The notes beneath the pieces were generated by a model that did no database searches, was not told where the DNA came from, and saw nothing but the letters and a program-made list of their open reading frames with translations. From JACDBZ01 sp036262075 (GTDB taxonomy: Bacteria > Chloroflexota > Limnocylindria > QHBO01), in NCBI GenBank assembly GCA_036262075.1, contig DATAJO010000005.1, positions 38,246-102,245 of the forward strand: 64,000 bases of DNA, written 5' to 3'. The position numbers were made by a program, and so were the translations under genes. Positions 54,123-62,818 of the stretch are shown in pieces (the first letter of the stretch is position 1; every line of letters begins with the position of its first letter).

Positions 54123-55232
54123 ATGGACGTCATCCTGCTGATCGCCGCGCTCGCGCTCATCCTCGCGTCGGCCGAGCTGTTCACGAACGGGATCGAGTGG
54201 TTCGGGCACAAGCTCGACCTGGCCGAGGGAGCGGTCGGATCGGTGCTGGCGGCGGTCGCGACGGCCCTGCCGGAGACGCTCATCCCGACGATCGCGATCA
54301 TCGGGCCCATCCTGAGCGGCGCCGACGCGGAGGCCTCGCACGAGATCGGCGTCGGGGCGATCCTCGGCGCGCCGTTCATGCTCTCGACGGTGGCGATGTT
54401 CGTCACCGGCATCGCGATCCTCTCGTTCGCCCGGAGCGGGCGGCGGGGGACCGACATGGACGTCTCGGTGCCGGTCCTGGGGCGGGACGTGACGTTCTTC
54501 GTCATCGGCTACGCGATCGCCATCGGTACGGCGTTCCTGCCCGAGCCGCTGGCCTGGCTGAAGTGGGTGGCGGCGGTCGTGCTGCTCGGCCTGTACGCGT
54601 ACTACGTCAGGCTCCATTTCACCGACGAGCGCGAGGAGGGTGACGCGAGCGACCTCAACCGGCTGCACATGACCCGCCTGCCGCGCGTCCGGCGCCGCTA
54701 CGTCGACGTGCGCCTCCTGCCCGACGCGGGACCGGCGACCGGGCCGGAGCCGGGGATGCGGATCATCGTCAGCCAGGTCGTGCTGGCCATCGTGCTCATC
54801 ATCGTCGGGGCGCAGGTGTTCGTGACCTCGGTCGACTCCGTCGCCCGGGCCATCAACTTCGACCGCACGATCCTGGCGCTCATCATCGCGCCCATCGCGA
54901 CCGAGCTGCCCGAGAAGTTCAACAGCGTCCTGTGGGTGCGCACCGGGAAGGACACGCTGGCCATGGGCAACATCACCGGCGCGATGGTCTTCCAGAGCTG
55001 CATCCCGACCGTCCTCGGGCTGCTGTTCACGGCCTGGGCCTTCACGCCGCAGAGCGCGATCAGCTTCGCCTCGGCCGGCGTCGCGTTCCTGGCGACCTTC
55101 ATCATCTTCGGCACGATGCGCCGCACCGGGAAGCTGTCGGCCCGCACGCTGCTCATCGGCGGGCCGCTCTACCTGATCTACCTGTTCCTCGTCCTGTTCA
55201 CGCCGCTCGGGACCGGCGCCGCCGGCCACTGA
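54123..55232 (+). CDS. CaCA-family cation exchanger (YrbG-like)
   Basis: The 369-residue protein has about ten helices in two inverted repeats. The alpha-1 repeat reads LAAVATALPETLIPTIAII (about 41-59) and the alpha-2 repeat ALIIAPIATELPEKFNSVLW (about 257-276), each with the PE/PEK acidic site used for Ca2+ or Mn2+ coordination. It should exchange a divalent cation for Na+ or H+. Being 18 nt after terC, it probably shares the Mn-responsive transcript, so Mn2+ efflux is plausible in addition to Ca2+. It is an unusual partner for terC. Confidence 0.88.
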   Translation: MDVILLIAALALILASAELFTNGIEWFGHKLDLAEGAVGSVLAAVATALPETLIPTIAIIGPILSGADAEASHEIGVGAILGAPFMLSTVAMFVTGIAILSFARSGRRGTDMDVSVPVLGRDVTFFVIGYAIAIGTAFLPEPLAWLKWVAAVVLLGLYAYYVRLHFTDEREEGDASDLNRLHMTRLPRVRRRYVDVRLLPDAGPATGPEPGMRIIVSQVVLAIVLIIVGAQVFVTSVDSVARAINFDRTILALIIAPIATELPEKFNSVLWVRTGKDTLAMGNITGAMVFQSCIPTVLGLLFTAWAFTPQSAISFASAGVAFLATFIIFGTMRRTGKLSARTLLIGGPLYLIYLFLVLFTPLGTGAAGH

Positions 55233-55294
55233 TTCCGTGGCGTGCCGGGGCCGCGACCCCGGGGCCGCACGGGGCAGGGCGGGCCGGTCGGACG

Positions 55295-55300
55295 TATACT
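55295..55300 (+). promoter_or_regulatory. -10 element of the aminotransferase gene
   Basis: TATACT preceded by ACG, giving a leader of about 39 nt with a clear ribosome site. A CCGGGG/CCCCGG hairpin (55245-55262) upstream may end the exchanger transcript. Confidence 0.5.
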
Positions 55301-55345
55301 CGCGGGCAGATCCGGCCCGCCGGATATCGCCGAGGAGGAGCCAGC

Positions 55346-56308
55346 GTGCTGAAGCAGGAGACCGATCCGCACGTCGCGACGACCCAGCCCACGGGTGAGC
55401 TGTGGGCGTACTTCCGCGGCGACTTCGTCCCGCTGCGCGACGCGAACGTCAACGTCATGACGCACGCGTTCAACTACGGGACCGCGGTCTTCGAGGGCAT
55501 CCGTGCCTACTGGAACGCCGACGACGAGCAGCTCTACGCGCTCGAGCTCCTCGCGCACTACCGGCGCATCATCAACTCGGCTCGCCTGCTGATGATGGAG
55601 ATCCCGCAGACGCCGGAGCAGCTGGTCGAGATCACCGTCGACCTCCTGCGCCGGGACGGCCTGCGCGAGGACGCCTACGTCCGGCCGATCATCTACAAGA
55701 GCTCCGAGACGATCGGCGTCCGGCTCCACAACCTCGACGCCGAGATCACGATCTTCGGCGTTCCCTTCGGGCAGTACATCGACACCGAGGGCGGCATCCG
55801 GGCCATGGTCAGCAGCTGGCGCCGGACCGATGACAACGCCATCCCGGCCCGCGGCAAGATCACCGGCGCGTACGTGAACGGGGCGCTCGCCAAGAGCGAG
55901 GCGCAGCTCAACGGCTTCGACGAGGCGATCGTGCTCACCGCCGATGGGCACGTCAGCGAGGGCAGTGCCGAGAACCTGTTCATCGTCCGCAACGGGGTCC
56001 TCATCACGCCCCCGGTGACCGATAACATCCTCGAGGGCATCACCCGCCGCCGCCTGCTCGAGATCGCGCGCAACGACCTCGGCGTGGAGACCGTCGAGCG
56101 CACGATCGACCGCACCGAGCTGTACGGCGCCGACGAGGTGTTCCTGTGCGGCACGGGCGCGCAGATCAGCCCGGTCATCGAGATCGACCGGCGGCAGATC
56201 GGCGGGGGTCGGTCCGGCCCGACGACGAGGGAGCTGTCGCGCCGCTACTTCGACGCGGTGCGTGGCAAGGTCCCTGCGTACCGCGACTGGTTGACGCCGG
56301 TCTACTGA
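55346..56308 (+). CDS. ilvE: Branched-chain amino acid aminotransferase
   Basis: This 320-residue class IV PLP enzyme interconverts branched-chain amino and 2-oxo acids. Motifs are VMTHAFNYGTAVFEGIRAYW (about 34-53), RPIIYKSSETIGV, GKITGAYVNGALAKSEAQLNGFDEAIVLT (PLP Lys in the AKSEA region), GHVSEGSAENLFIV, and ILEGITRRRLLEIA. GAGGAGGAG ends about 5 nt before GTG 55346, which fixes the start; a frame extending into the exchanger gene is out of register there. It stands alone, apart from other ilv genes. Confidence 0.93.
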   Translation: MLKQETDPHVATTQPTGELWAYFRGDFVPLRDANVNVMTHAFNYGTAVFEGIRAYWNADDEQLYALELLAHYRRIINSARLLMMEIPQTPEQLVEITVDLLRRDGLREDAYVRPIIYKSSETIGVRLHNLDAEITIFGVPFGQYIDTEGGIRAMVSSWRRTDDNAIPARGKITGAYVNGALAKSEAQLNGFDEAIVLTADGHVSEGSAENLFIVRNGVLITPPVTDNILEGITRRRLLEIARNDLGVETVERTIDRTELYGADEVFLCGTGAQISPVIEIDRRQIGGGRSGPTTRELSRRYFDAVRGKVPAYRDWLTPVY

Positions 56309-56315
56309 CCTGCCC

Positions 56316-56357
56316 GCGGCCCGACCCGGCGTCGCGAAGCCGGGGCCGCCGGGCCGC
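56316..56357 (+). terminator. Two-part hairpin after ilvE
   Basis: Outer stem GCGGCCCG/CGGGCCGC (8 bp) encloses an inner stem CCCGGC/GCCGGG with an 8-nt loop. It fills the gap between ilvE and the glycosyltransferase gene. No T-run is seen. Confidence 0.45.
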
Positions 56358-56363
56358 ACTCGG

Positions 56364-58031
56364 ATGACGATGACGACCACGGAAGATCCCGATCGGTATC
56401 GCGTGCTCGGGCGCCTGCTCGAGATGGTGCCCGGCACGATCTCGTGGGCCGTGCTGATCCTGCCGCTGTGGCTGAGCTTCAGCTACCCGTGGCTCGTCGC
56501 GTACTTCGTCCTCAGCTTCGATTTCTACTGGCTGTGCCGGGCGCTGTGGTTCGGCGGGGCGGTCATCGTCGCCTATCGGCGCATCCGTCGCGTGCTCGCC
56601 TCCGACTGGTCGGCGCGGGTCGCCCGGCTCGGCACGCTCGTCGCGCGCCGGGCGGAGATCGAGGCGCGCGCCGGCATGACCGGACGGCTGCCGCGCGGCT
56701 CGTTCGGGATCTCCATCGCGGGCCGGGTGAGCCGCGACGAGCGGCGCGCCATCGAGGAGGAGCTCGAGGACCTGCGGCGCGTCCTCGCCCTGCCGGAGCC
56801 GCCGCCATCGGCTGACGAGTACATCCATCTGGCGCTCATCCCGACGTACACCGAGCCGCTCGAGAAGCTGCGCCATACCGTGCGAGCCCTGGCCCGGGCC
56901 GACTGGCCGCGCGAGCGGAAGATCGTGGCGATCATCACTCGCGAGACCGACGAGAACGGCATCGCCAACGTCAGGGCCCTGCAGGCCGAGTTCGGCGACG
57001 CGTTCGCCGAGTTCATCCATATCCTCGACCCGCTCGAGCCGGGCATCGTCATCGGCAAGTCGAGCGCCATGGCGTGGGGCGGCCGCTTCCTGTATCGGCT
57101 CCTCGTGCGGGAGCGGGGGATGGATCCGCGGCGGATCATGATCACCGACCTCGACGCCGACTACCGCGTCCATCCGCAGTACTTCACCTACCTGACCTGG
57201 GTCCACCTGACCGATGCGAACCGGGAGACGCAGCTCTACCAGCCGATCCCGTACTTCCACAACAACCTGTGGGACGCGCCGGTCCTCCAGCGGCTGTTCG
57301 CCGCGGTGCTGACCCAGCTCCAGATGTGGCGCAGCGTGCTGCCCGAGAAGCTCCAGAGCTTCGGGTCGTACTCGACCACGCTCCACCTCGTCCACGACGT
57401 CGGCTACTGGGCGACGGACGCGATCCCGGAGGACAGCCGCTTCTACTGGAAGAGCTACTTCCGCTATGGAGACCGGTTCCGGGCCGTGCCGCTCTTCATC
57501 CCGATCTACGGCGACGCGGTCCGCGCGCGCGGCTACTGGCGCTCGATGGCCGAGCAGTACCTCCAGGCGCGCCGCTGGGCGTGGGGCGTGACCGACATCC
57601 CGTACGTCATCGAGAACGCGCTGCGGCACTCGGAGATCCCGTTCTGGTCGCGCTTCTGGCGGGTCATGAACCTGTTCGGCGAGCACATCAACTGGGCCAT
57701 CGCGCCGTTCGTGATCATGTTCGGCGCGACCGTGCCGCTGCTGCTCAACCCGGCCTTCGCCGAGACCACGCTCGGCCAGAACCTGCCGCTCTTCGCGAGC
57801 GTGATGCTCACCATGGCGCTCGTCAGCCTGTTCGTGCTGATCTTCGTCGAGTACCGCATCGTGCCGCCGCGGCCCGCCCACTGGGGCCTCCTCCAGCGCA
57901 TCATCAGCTACGTGCAGTGGCTCGGCCTGCCGTTCGTCGGCATCTTCTTCAGCACCCTCCCGGCACTCGACGCCCAGACGCGCCTCCTCACCGGCCGCTA
58001 CCTCGAGTACCGGGTCACCGAGAAAGCCTGA
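56364..58031 (+). CDS. Membrane glycosyltransferase, family 2
   Basis: The 555-residue protein has two N-terminal helices (about 24-70), a GT2 catalytic domain in the cytoplasm and three or four C-terminal helices. Catalytic motifs are LIPTYTEPLEKLRHTVRAL, ITDLDADYRVHP (DxD, about 255-266) and YLQARRWAWGVTDIP (QxxRW). These are the marks of processive or polyprenol-type enzymes such as cellulose synthase-like and Bgs-like proteins. The acceptor and sugar are unknown. It is directly followed by a partner membrane protein gene with no gap, suggesting they act together, possibly in surface polysaccharide production. Confidence 0.88.
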   Translation: MTMTTTEDPDRYRVLGRLLEMVPGTISWAVLILPLWLSFSYPWLVAYFVLSFDFYWLCRALWFGGAVIVAYRRIRRVLASDWSARVARLGTLVARRAEIEARAGMTGRLPRGSFGISIAGRVSRDERRAIEEELEDLRRVLALPEPPPSADEYIHLALIPTYTEPLEKLRHTVRALARADWPRERKIVAIITRETDENGIANVRALQAEFGDAFAEFIHILDPLEPGIVIGKSSAMAWGGRFLYRLLVRERGMDPRRIMITDLDADYRVHPQYFTYLTWVHLTDANRETQLYQPIPYFHNNLWDAPVLQRLFAAVLTQLQMWRSVLPEKLQSFGSYSTTLHLVHDVGYWATDAIPEDSRFYWKSYFRYGDRFRAVPLFIPIYGDAVRARGYWRSMAEQYLQARRWAWGVTDIPYVIENALRHSEIPFWSRFWRVMNLFGEHINWAIAPFVIMFGATVPLLLNPAFAETTLGQNLPLFASVMLTMALVSLFVLIFVEYRIVPPRPAHWGLLQRIISYVQWLGLPFVGIFFSTLPALDAQTRLLTGRYLEYRVTEKA

Positions 58032-59150
58032 GTGGCACGCCGTCCACCGCCGATCGCCCGCATCCGCGTCGCGCGCTCCTGGCCGCGCGTGCTGGCGGTC
58101 CCGGCGCTCCTCGTCCTCGTCGCGCTCGTCGCGGTCCCGGCGGCACTGCTCCTGCTCGCGCCGCCGCTCTCGTACGTCGCGGCGGCCATCGGCGCGCTGC
58201 CCGGGATCGTCGGGCTCGTCATGGCCGTGTCGCTCGCGATGCTGCGGGTCGACGTCGAGGAAGCCGCCGTCCGCGTCCAGTGGCTGACCGGCGGCCGCAC
58301 GTACGCGCTCGAGCCCGGACCGGTGACGCGGGTGCGGCTCATGGGCGAGGGCGCGTCGTCGCTGCGGGCACGATCGGGCATCCTCGGCTGGCAGGTGGGA
58401 CGGGCGCGGCTGCGCGGCGACGAGGAGGTCGAGGTCGTGCGCCTGGCGCGCACGCGGACGGCGATCCTCGTCCCGACCGACCGGGGGCGCCTCGCCATCG
58501 CGGCCGCATCGGAGCCGGAGCTGCTCGACGCGCTCACCCGCGCCGCGCGGGCGCGGAAGCGGCTCGAGGACCTCGTGGGCGGCGAGGCGGATGCGTCCGG
58601 CACGGCAGAGCGGGAGGACGGCGGCGACGACGAGCCGCCGCCGATCGAGATCGAGACACCGCCGCACATCCTGACCGGCATCGAGCGGGCGATGCTCGAC
58701 GAGCAGCTCGCGCGGCAACGGTTCGAGGCAGAGGCTGCCGCCCGGACCGAGGCCGAGGCCGCCGAACGGGCGGCGGCGGAGGCGGCACGCCGCGAGGCCG
58801 AGGCCGCCGCGACCCGCGAGGCCGAGGAAGCCGCGCGCGCCACGGAGGCACAGGCCGCGGTCGGGCCGGCGGCGGGGAAGCGGATCCGGCACCTGCCGTC
58901 GGTCTGGTTCGTCCTCCTGCCGCTCCTCGCCACCCTCGGGCTGTGGGGCCTGGCGCTCGCCATGGACCGCCTGCCCGCACCGAGCACCGACACCGGCAAG
59001 CTCACCGCCCTCGCCTTCGTCCTCGCCGGGCCGGCCACGTCGGTCGGCGCCATCATGGCGCGCGCCTGGTGGCCGCGGCTCGTCGGCGTCGTCGTGACCG
59101 GGGGACTGGCCGCCGCCGTGTTCGTGGCCCGCTCCCTGTTCGGCACCTGA
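58032..59150 (+). CDS. Membrane protein with PH-like domain and Ala/Glu coiled coil
   Basis: This 372-residue protein has helices near residues 18-40 and 45-70. A beta-rich segment follows (VRVQWLTGGRTYALEPGPVT through VVRLARTRTAILVPTDRG, about 80-155), resembling bacterial PH-like domains. A long Ala/Glu/Arg helix (EAEAAARTEAEAAERAAAEA, about 235-275) follows, and then three further helices. GTG begins straight after the glycosyltransferase stop, so translation is coupled. Its role is unknown; it may scaffold or regulate the glycosyltransferase. A DUF3093-like identity is possible but not proven. The next 113 nt hold no gene. Confidence 0.7.
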   Translation: MARRPPPIARIRVARSWPRVLAVPALLVLVALVAVPAALLLLAPPLSYVAAAIGALPGIVGLVMAVSLAMLRVDVEEAAVRVQWLTGGRTYALEPGPVTRVRLMGEGASSLRARSGILGWQVGRARLRGDEEVEVVRLARTRTAILVPTDRGRLAIAAASEPELLDALTRAARARKRLEDLVGGEADASGTAEREDGGDDEPPPIEIETPPHILTGIERAMLDEQLARQRFEAEAAARTEAEAAERAAAEAARREAEAAATREAEEAARATEAQAAVGPAAGKRIRHLPSVWFVLLPLLATLGLWGLALAMDRLPAPSTDTGKLTALAFVLAGPATSVGAIMARAWWPRLVGVVVTGGLAAAVFVARSLFGT

Positions 59151-59263
59151 TCGAGCGCGGTCGACGTGGCGATCGCACGGCACCGGAACGGCGGCTGCCG
59201 CGTCGTCTGGCCGATCGTCGATCGCTTCACGCGTGACGCGCGCCGTCCCGGGGAGGCGGCGAA

Positions 59264-59293
59264 TTGACACGGAAGCCGATCCGCTGCGACGAT
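59264..59293 (+). promoter_or_regulatory. Candidate promoter of the ileS leader
   Basis: TTGACA at 59264-59269 and GACGAT at 59288-59293 with 18-bp spacing. It is the best -35/-10 pair ahead of the T-box element. The stretch 59151-59263 shows nothing else. Confidence 0.45.
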
Positions 59294-59299
59294 CCACGG

Positions 59300-59573
59300 C
59301 CAACCGAACACGGCGACGACGGAGCCACGACGGCCGTCGGACCGATCCTCAGCGAGCCTGGTGTGGTGTGAGCAGGCGGCATCGGCGACGGTCGCCATCC
59401 CTCCGGAGCCGGACGCGCGAAGCGACCGCATCGGTCGTGGGTAGGGCGTCCCGGACGGCCCCCGATAGCGGCGCCAGACGAGTGGACCGATGCGACCCGT
59501 GCGGCGCATCGGTCAAGCGCGGGTGGTACCGCGGGAGTTCGATTCCCGTCCCGGCCTTTCGGGGCGGGCTTTT
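59300..59573 (+). promoter_or_regulatory. T-box riboswitch controlling ileS (Ile, ATC specifier)
   Basis: The T-box sequence TGGTACCGCG (59524-59533) is exact. Ahead of it are a 10-bp stem III, GACCGATGCG/CGCATCGGTC (59485-59514), and the stem I distal pattern AGCGAGCC...GGTGTGAGC (59351-59373). This is followed by ATC at 59381-59383, the expected specifier for isoleucine. After the T-box, CCCGTCCC/GGGGCGGG and TTTT (59545-59573) form an intrinsic terminator that competes with the antiterminator. Uncharged tRNA-Ile would allow ileS transcription. The 5' boundary is estimated. Confidence 0.88.
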
Positions 59574-59613
59574 CATTGGTTGGCAACGTCAGGAGCAGGG
59601 CAGGCAGCAGCAG

Positions 59614-62600
59614 GTGTTCAAGGCCGTATCGACGAAGCTCGACGTCCCGGCGCTCGAGCGCGAGGTGATGGAGCGCTGGCGGGCGCGCAACACCCTCGCG
59701 CGCTACCTCGTGCGCAACGCGCAGTCGCCAAAGAAGTTCAGCTTCATCGACGGGCCGATCACCGCCAACAACCCGATGGGCGTCCACCACGCCTGGGGCC
59801 GGACGTACAAGGACCTCTACCAGCGCTACCACACCATGCTCGGCGAGCGGCAGCGGTACCAGAACGGGTTCGACTGCCAGGGCCTGTGGATCGAGGTCGA
59901 GGTCGAGCGCGAGCTCGGCTTCAACAACAAGCGCCAGATCGAGGAGTTCGGGATCGACCGCTTCGTCGAGCTGTGCAAGCAGCGGGTGACGAAGTTCGCC
60001 GGCATCCAGACCGAGCAGTCGAAGCGGCTCGGCTACTGGATGGACTGGGACAACAGCTACTACACGAACTCCGACGAGAACAACTACACGATCTGGGCCT
60101 TCCTGGCCGAGTGCCACCGCCGCGGCCTGCTGTACCGGGGCCATGACGTCATGCCCTGGTGCCCGCGCTGCGGCACCGGCATCAGCAACATGGAGGCGGC
60201 CGAGGGCTACAAGGACGTCCGGCACCTGTCGGTCACGCTGCGCCTGCCGATCACCAGCCCGGGCCACGAGGGCGAGGACCTCCTCGTCTGGACGACGACG
60301 CCGTGGACGCTGTCGAGCAACGTCGCCGCGGCCGTCCATCCGGAGCTGACCTACCAGCTCGTCGAGGGTCGCGACGGGCGCCGCTGGTGGGTGAGCGCCG
60401 GCTCGAAGGGCCGCGTGGCACCCGACGCTGCCGTCGTGCGCGAGGCGCCGGGCGCCGAGCTGGTGGGCCTGACCTACGCGGGCCCGTTCGACGAGTTCCC
60501 GGCGGCGGCCGGCGTCACGCACCGGGTCATCGCCTGGGACGAGGTCTCGGACGCCGAGGGCACCGGCATCGTCCATATCGCCCCCGGCTGCGGCCAGGAG
60601 GACTTCGCACTCTCGAAGAAGTACGACCTGCCGGTCATCGACCCGATCGACCAGTTCGGGATCTTCGGCGAGGGCTTCGGCTGGCAGACGGGCCGATACG
60701 CCGGCGCGACCGAGGACCCGTCGCAGGACCTCGCCCGCGACGTCGTCGCCGACCTCGAGCGCAAGGGCCTGCTCGTGGCGAAGGAGAGCTACGCGCACTC
60801 CTACCCGCACTGCTGGCGCTGCGGGACGCAGCTCATCTTCCGGCTCGTCGACGAGTGGTTCATCGCCATGGACCCGCTGCGCGAGCCGATCAGCGAGGCG
60901 ACGCGCAGCGCGCGCTGGCTGCCGGAGGGCATCGGGCTCAAGGAGCGCGAGCTCGACTGGCTCCGGAACATGGGCGACTGGATGATCAGCAAGAAGCGCT
61001 ACTACGGGCTCGCGCTGCCGATCTGGGAGTGCACCGAGTGTGACGGCTGGGAGATCATCGGCTCGAAGGACGAGCTCCGCGAGCGTGCGGTCGCCGGCTG
61101 GGAGGACTTCGACGGCCATTCGCCGCATCGGCCGTGGATCGACGCGGTCGAGATCGCGTGCTCGTCGTGCGGGGGCGTCGCGCGACGGACGACCGACGTC
61201 GGCAATCCGTGGCTGGACGCCGGGATCGTGGCGCTCTCGACGCTGAAGTGGAACACCGACCGCGCCTACTGGCGCGAGTGGTATCCCGCGGACTGGGTCA
61301 GCGAGAGCTTCCCCGGCCAGTTCCGCAACTGGTTCTACGCGCTTCTCACCGAGTCGACGGTGATGACCGGCGAGGCGCCGTTCCGGACCCTGTTCGCCTA
61401 CGCGCTGCTCCTCGACGAGAACGGCGAGGAGATGCACAAGTCGAAGGGCAACTCCATCCCGTTCGACGAGGCCGCGGAGCGCATCGGCGCCGACGTCATG
61501 CGCTGGATGTACACCGCGGCCAACCCGGCGGTGAACCTCCGGTTCGGGTACGGGCCGGGCCACGAGGTCGTGCGCCGCTTCTTCCTGCCGCTGTGGAACA
61601 CGTACGCCTTCTTCGCGACCTACGCCCGCGTCGACGGCTGGCTGCCGTCCCAGACCGATGGCGTCGACGGGGCGCGCACGATGCTCGACCGCTGGATCCT
61701 GTCGCGCCTCGACTCGCTCGTCGGCACGGTCCGCGACGCGCTCGACGAGTACGACGCCATGACGGCGACCCGGCTCGTCGAGGCCTTCGTCGAGGACCTG
61801 TCGAACTGGTACGTGCGCCGCAACCGGCGCCGCTTCTGGAAGGGCGAGCTCGACGCCGACAAGCGCGCGGCGTACGCGACCCTGCACGAGGTGCTCACCA
61901 CGCTCGCCCGCGTCCTCGCGCCGCTCATCCCGCACATCGCCGACGAGATGTGGGAGAACCTCGTCGTGGCGGTCGACGCGTCGGCGCCGGACAGCGTCCA
62001 CCTCACCGACTTCCCGACGCGGGTCGCCGGTCGCCACGACCCGGAGGTCGAGGAGGCGGTCGACCTCGCGCGACGGACGGTGGCGCTGGGGCGCACGGCG
62101 CGCGCCGCGTCCGGCGTCCGGACCCGACAGCCGCTCCGCGCGCTGCGCGTCAAGCTGCCCGGCGGTGCCGCGACGTTCAGCAGCGACCCGGCCATCGACG
62201 CCGAGCTGCGGACCCAGGTGCTCGAGGAGCTCAACGTGCGTGCCATCGAGCCGATCCCCGACGAGTCGGAGATGGTCGAGCGCAGCCTCTATCCGCTGCT
62301 GCCCGTCATCGGGCCGCGGCACGGCAAGGCGGTCGGGGCGATCATGGCCGGCGCGCGCGGCGGCGACTGGACGCTCAACCCCGACGGCACGGCGACGGTC
62401 GGCGGCGTGACGCTCCAGCCCGACGAGTTCGAGCTCACCGCCCGCGCCCGCCCCGGTCACGAGGTCGCGGAGGACGGCGACATCCTCGTGGCGCTCGACA
62501 CGACGATCGACGAGGAGCTCGCCGCCGAGGGCCTGGCGCGCGAGGTGGCGCATCGGCTCCAGGCGATGCGCAAGGCGGCGGGCTACGAGATCAGCGACCG

Positions 62601-62808
62601 GATCGCGGTCACGATCGGCGGGTCGCCCGAGGCGCTCGCCGCCCTCGAGGCGCACCGCGACTGGCTGGCCGAGGAGGTGCTCGCCACCGAGCTCGTCATC
62701 GGCGCGGAGGCACCCCCGGCGGACGCCGACCGGACCGAGTCGGTCGAGATCGACGGCTCGACGGTCGAGCTCTCCGTCCGTCGCGCCGCGACGCCGCCCG
62801 TCGGCTAG
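59614..62808 (+). CDS. ileS: Isoleucyl-tRNA synthetase, IleRS2 type with altered HIGH motif (GVHH)
   Basis: This 1064-residue class Ia synthetase charges tRNA-Ile and edits valine. The length and C-terminal region fit the IleRS2 (eukaryote-like) group. The usual HXGH signature reads GVHH at residues 56-59 (ITANNPMGVHHAWG), and KMSKS reads HKSKG (MHKSKGNS, about 607-614). The CP1 editing domain contains VWTTTPWTLSSN and DFALSKKYDLPVID. WCPRCGT, HCWRCGTQL, CTECDG and CSSCGG pairs suggest zinc sites. GTG 59614 is the first start in frame after the terminator; no strong ribosome site is seen at ideal spacing. The T-box regulates it. Confidence 0.95.
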   Translation: MFKAVSTKLDVPALEREVMERWRARNTLARYLVRNAQSPKKFSFIDGPITANNPMGVHHAWGRTYKDLYQRYHTMLGERQRYQNGFDCQGLWIEVEVERELGFNNKRQIEEFGIDRFVELCKQRVTKFAGIQTEQSKRLGYWMDWDNSYYTNSDENNYTIWAFLAECHRRGLLYRGHDVMPWCPRCGTGISNMEAAEGYKDVRHLSVTLRLPITSPGHEGEDLLVWTTTPWTLSSNVAAAVHPELTYQLVEGRDGRRWWVSAGSKGRVAPDAAVVREAPGAELVGLTYAGPFDEFPAAAGVTHRVIAWDEVSDAEGTGIVHIAPGCGQEDFALSKKYDLPVIDPIDQFGIFGEGFGWQTGRYAGATEDPSQDLARDVVADLERKGLLVAKESYAHSYPHCWRCGTQLIFRLVDEWFIAMDPLREPISEATRSARWLPEGIGLKERELDWLRNMGDWMISKKRYYGLALPIWECTECDGWEIIGSKDELRERAVAGWEDFDGHSPHRPWIDAVEIACSSCGGVARRTTDVGNPWLDAGIVALSTLKWNTDRAYWREWYPADWVSESFPGQFRNWFYALLTESTVMTGEAPFRTLFAYALLLDENGEEMHKSKGNSIPFDEAAERIGADVMRWMYTAANPAVNLRFGYGPGHEVVRRFFLPLWNTYAFFATYARVDGWLPSQTDGVDGARTMLDRWILSRLDSLVGTVRDALDEYDAMTATRLVEAFVEDLSNWYVRRNRRRFWKGELDADKRAAYATLHEVLTTLARVLAPLIPHIADEMWENLVVAVDASAPDSVHLTDFPTRVAGRHDPEVEEAVDLARRTVALGRTARAASGVRTRQPLRALRVKLPGGAATFSSDPAIDAELRTQVLEELNVRAIEPIPDESEMVERSLYPLLPVIGPRHGKAVGAIMAGARGGDWTLNPDGTATVGGVTLQPDEFELTARARPGHEVAEDGDILVALDTTIDEELAAEGLAREVAHRLQAMRKAAGYEISDRIAVTIGGSPEALAALEAHRDWLAEEVLATELVIGAEAPPADADRTESVEIDGSTVELSVRRAATPPVG

Positions 62809-62811
62809 AGT
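62806..62811 (+). promoter_or_regulatory. -10 element of lspA
   Basis: TAGAGT preceded by CGGC includes the ileS stop codon and ends 7 nt before GTG 62819. Confidence 0.45.
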
Positions 62812-62818
62812 GGAGCGC

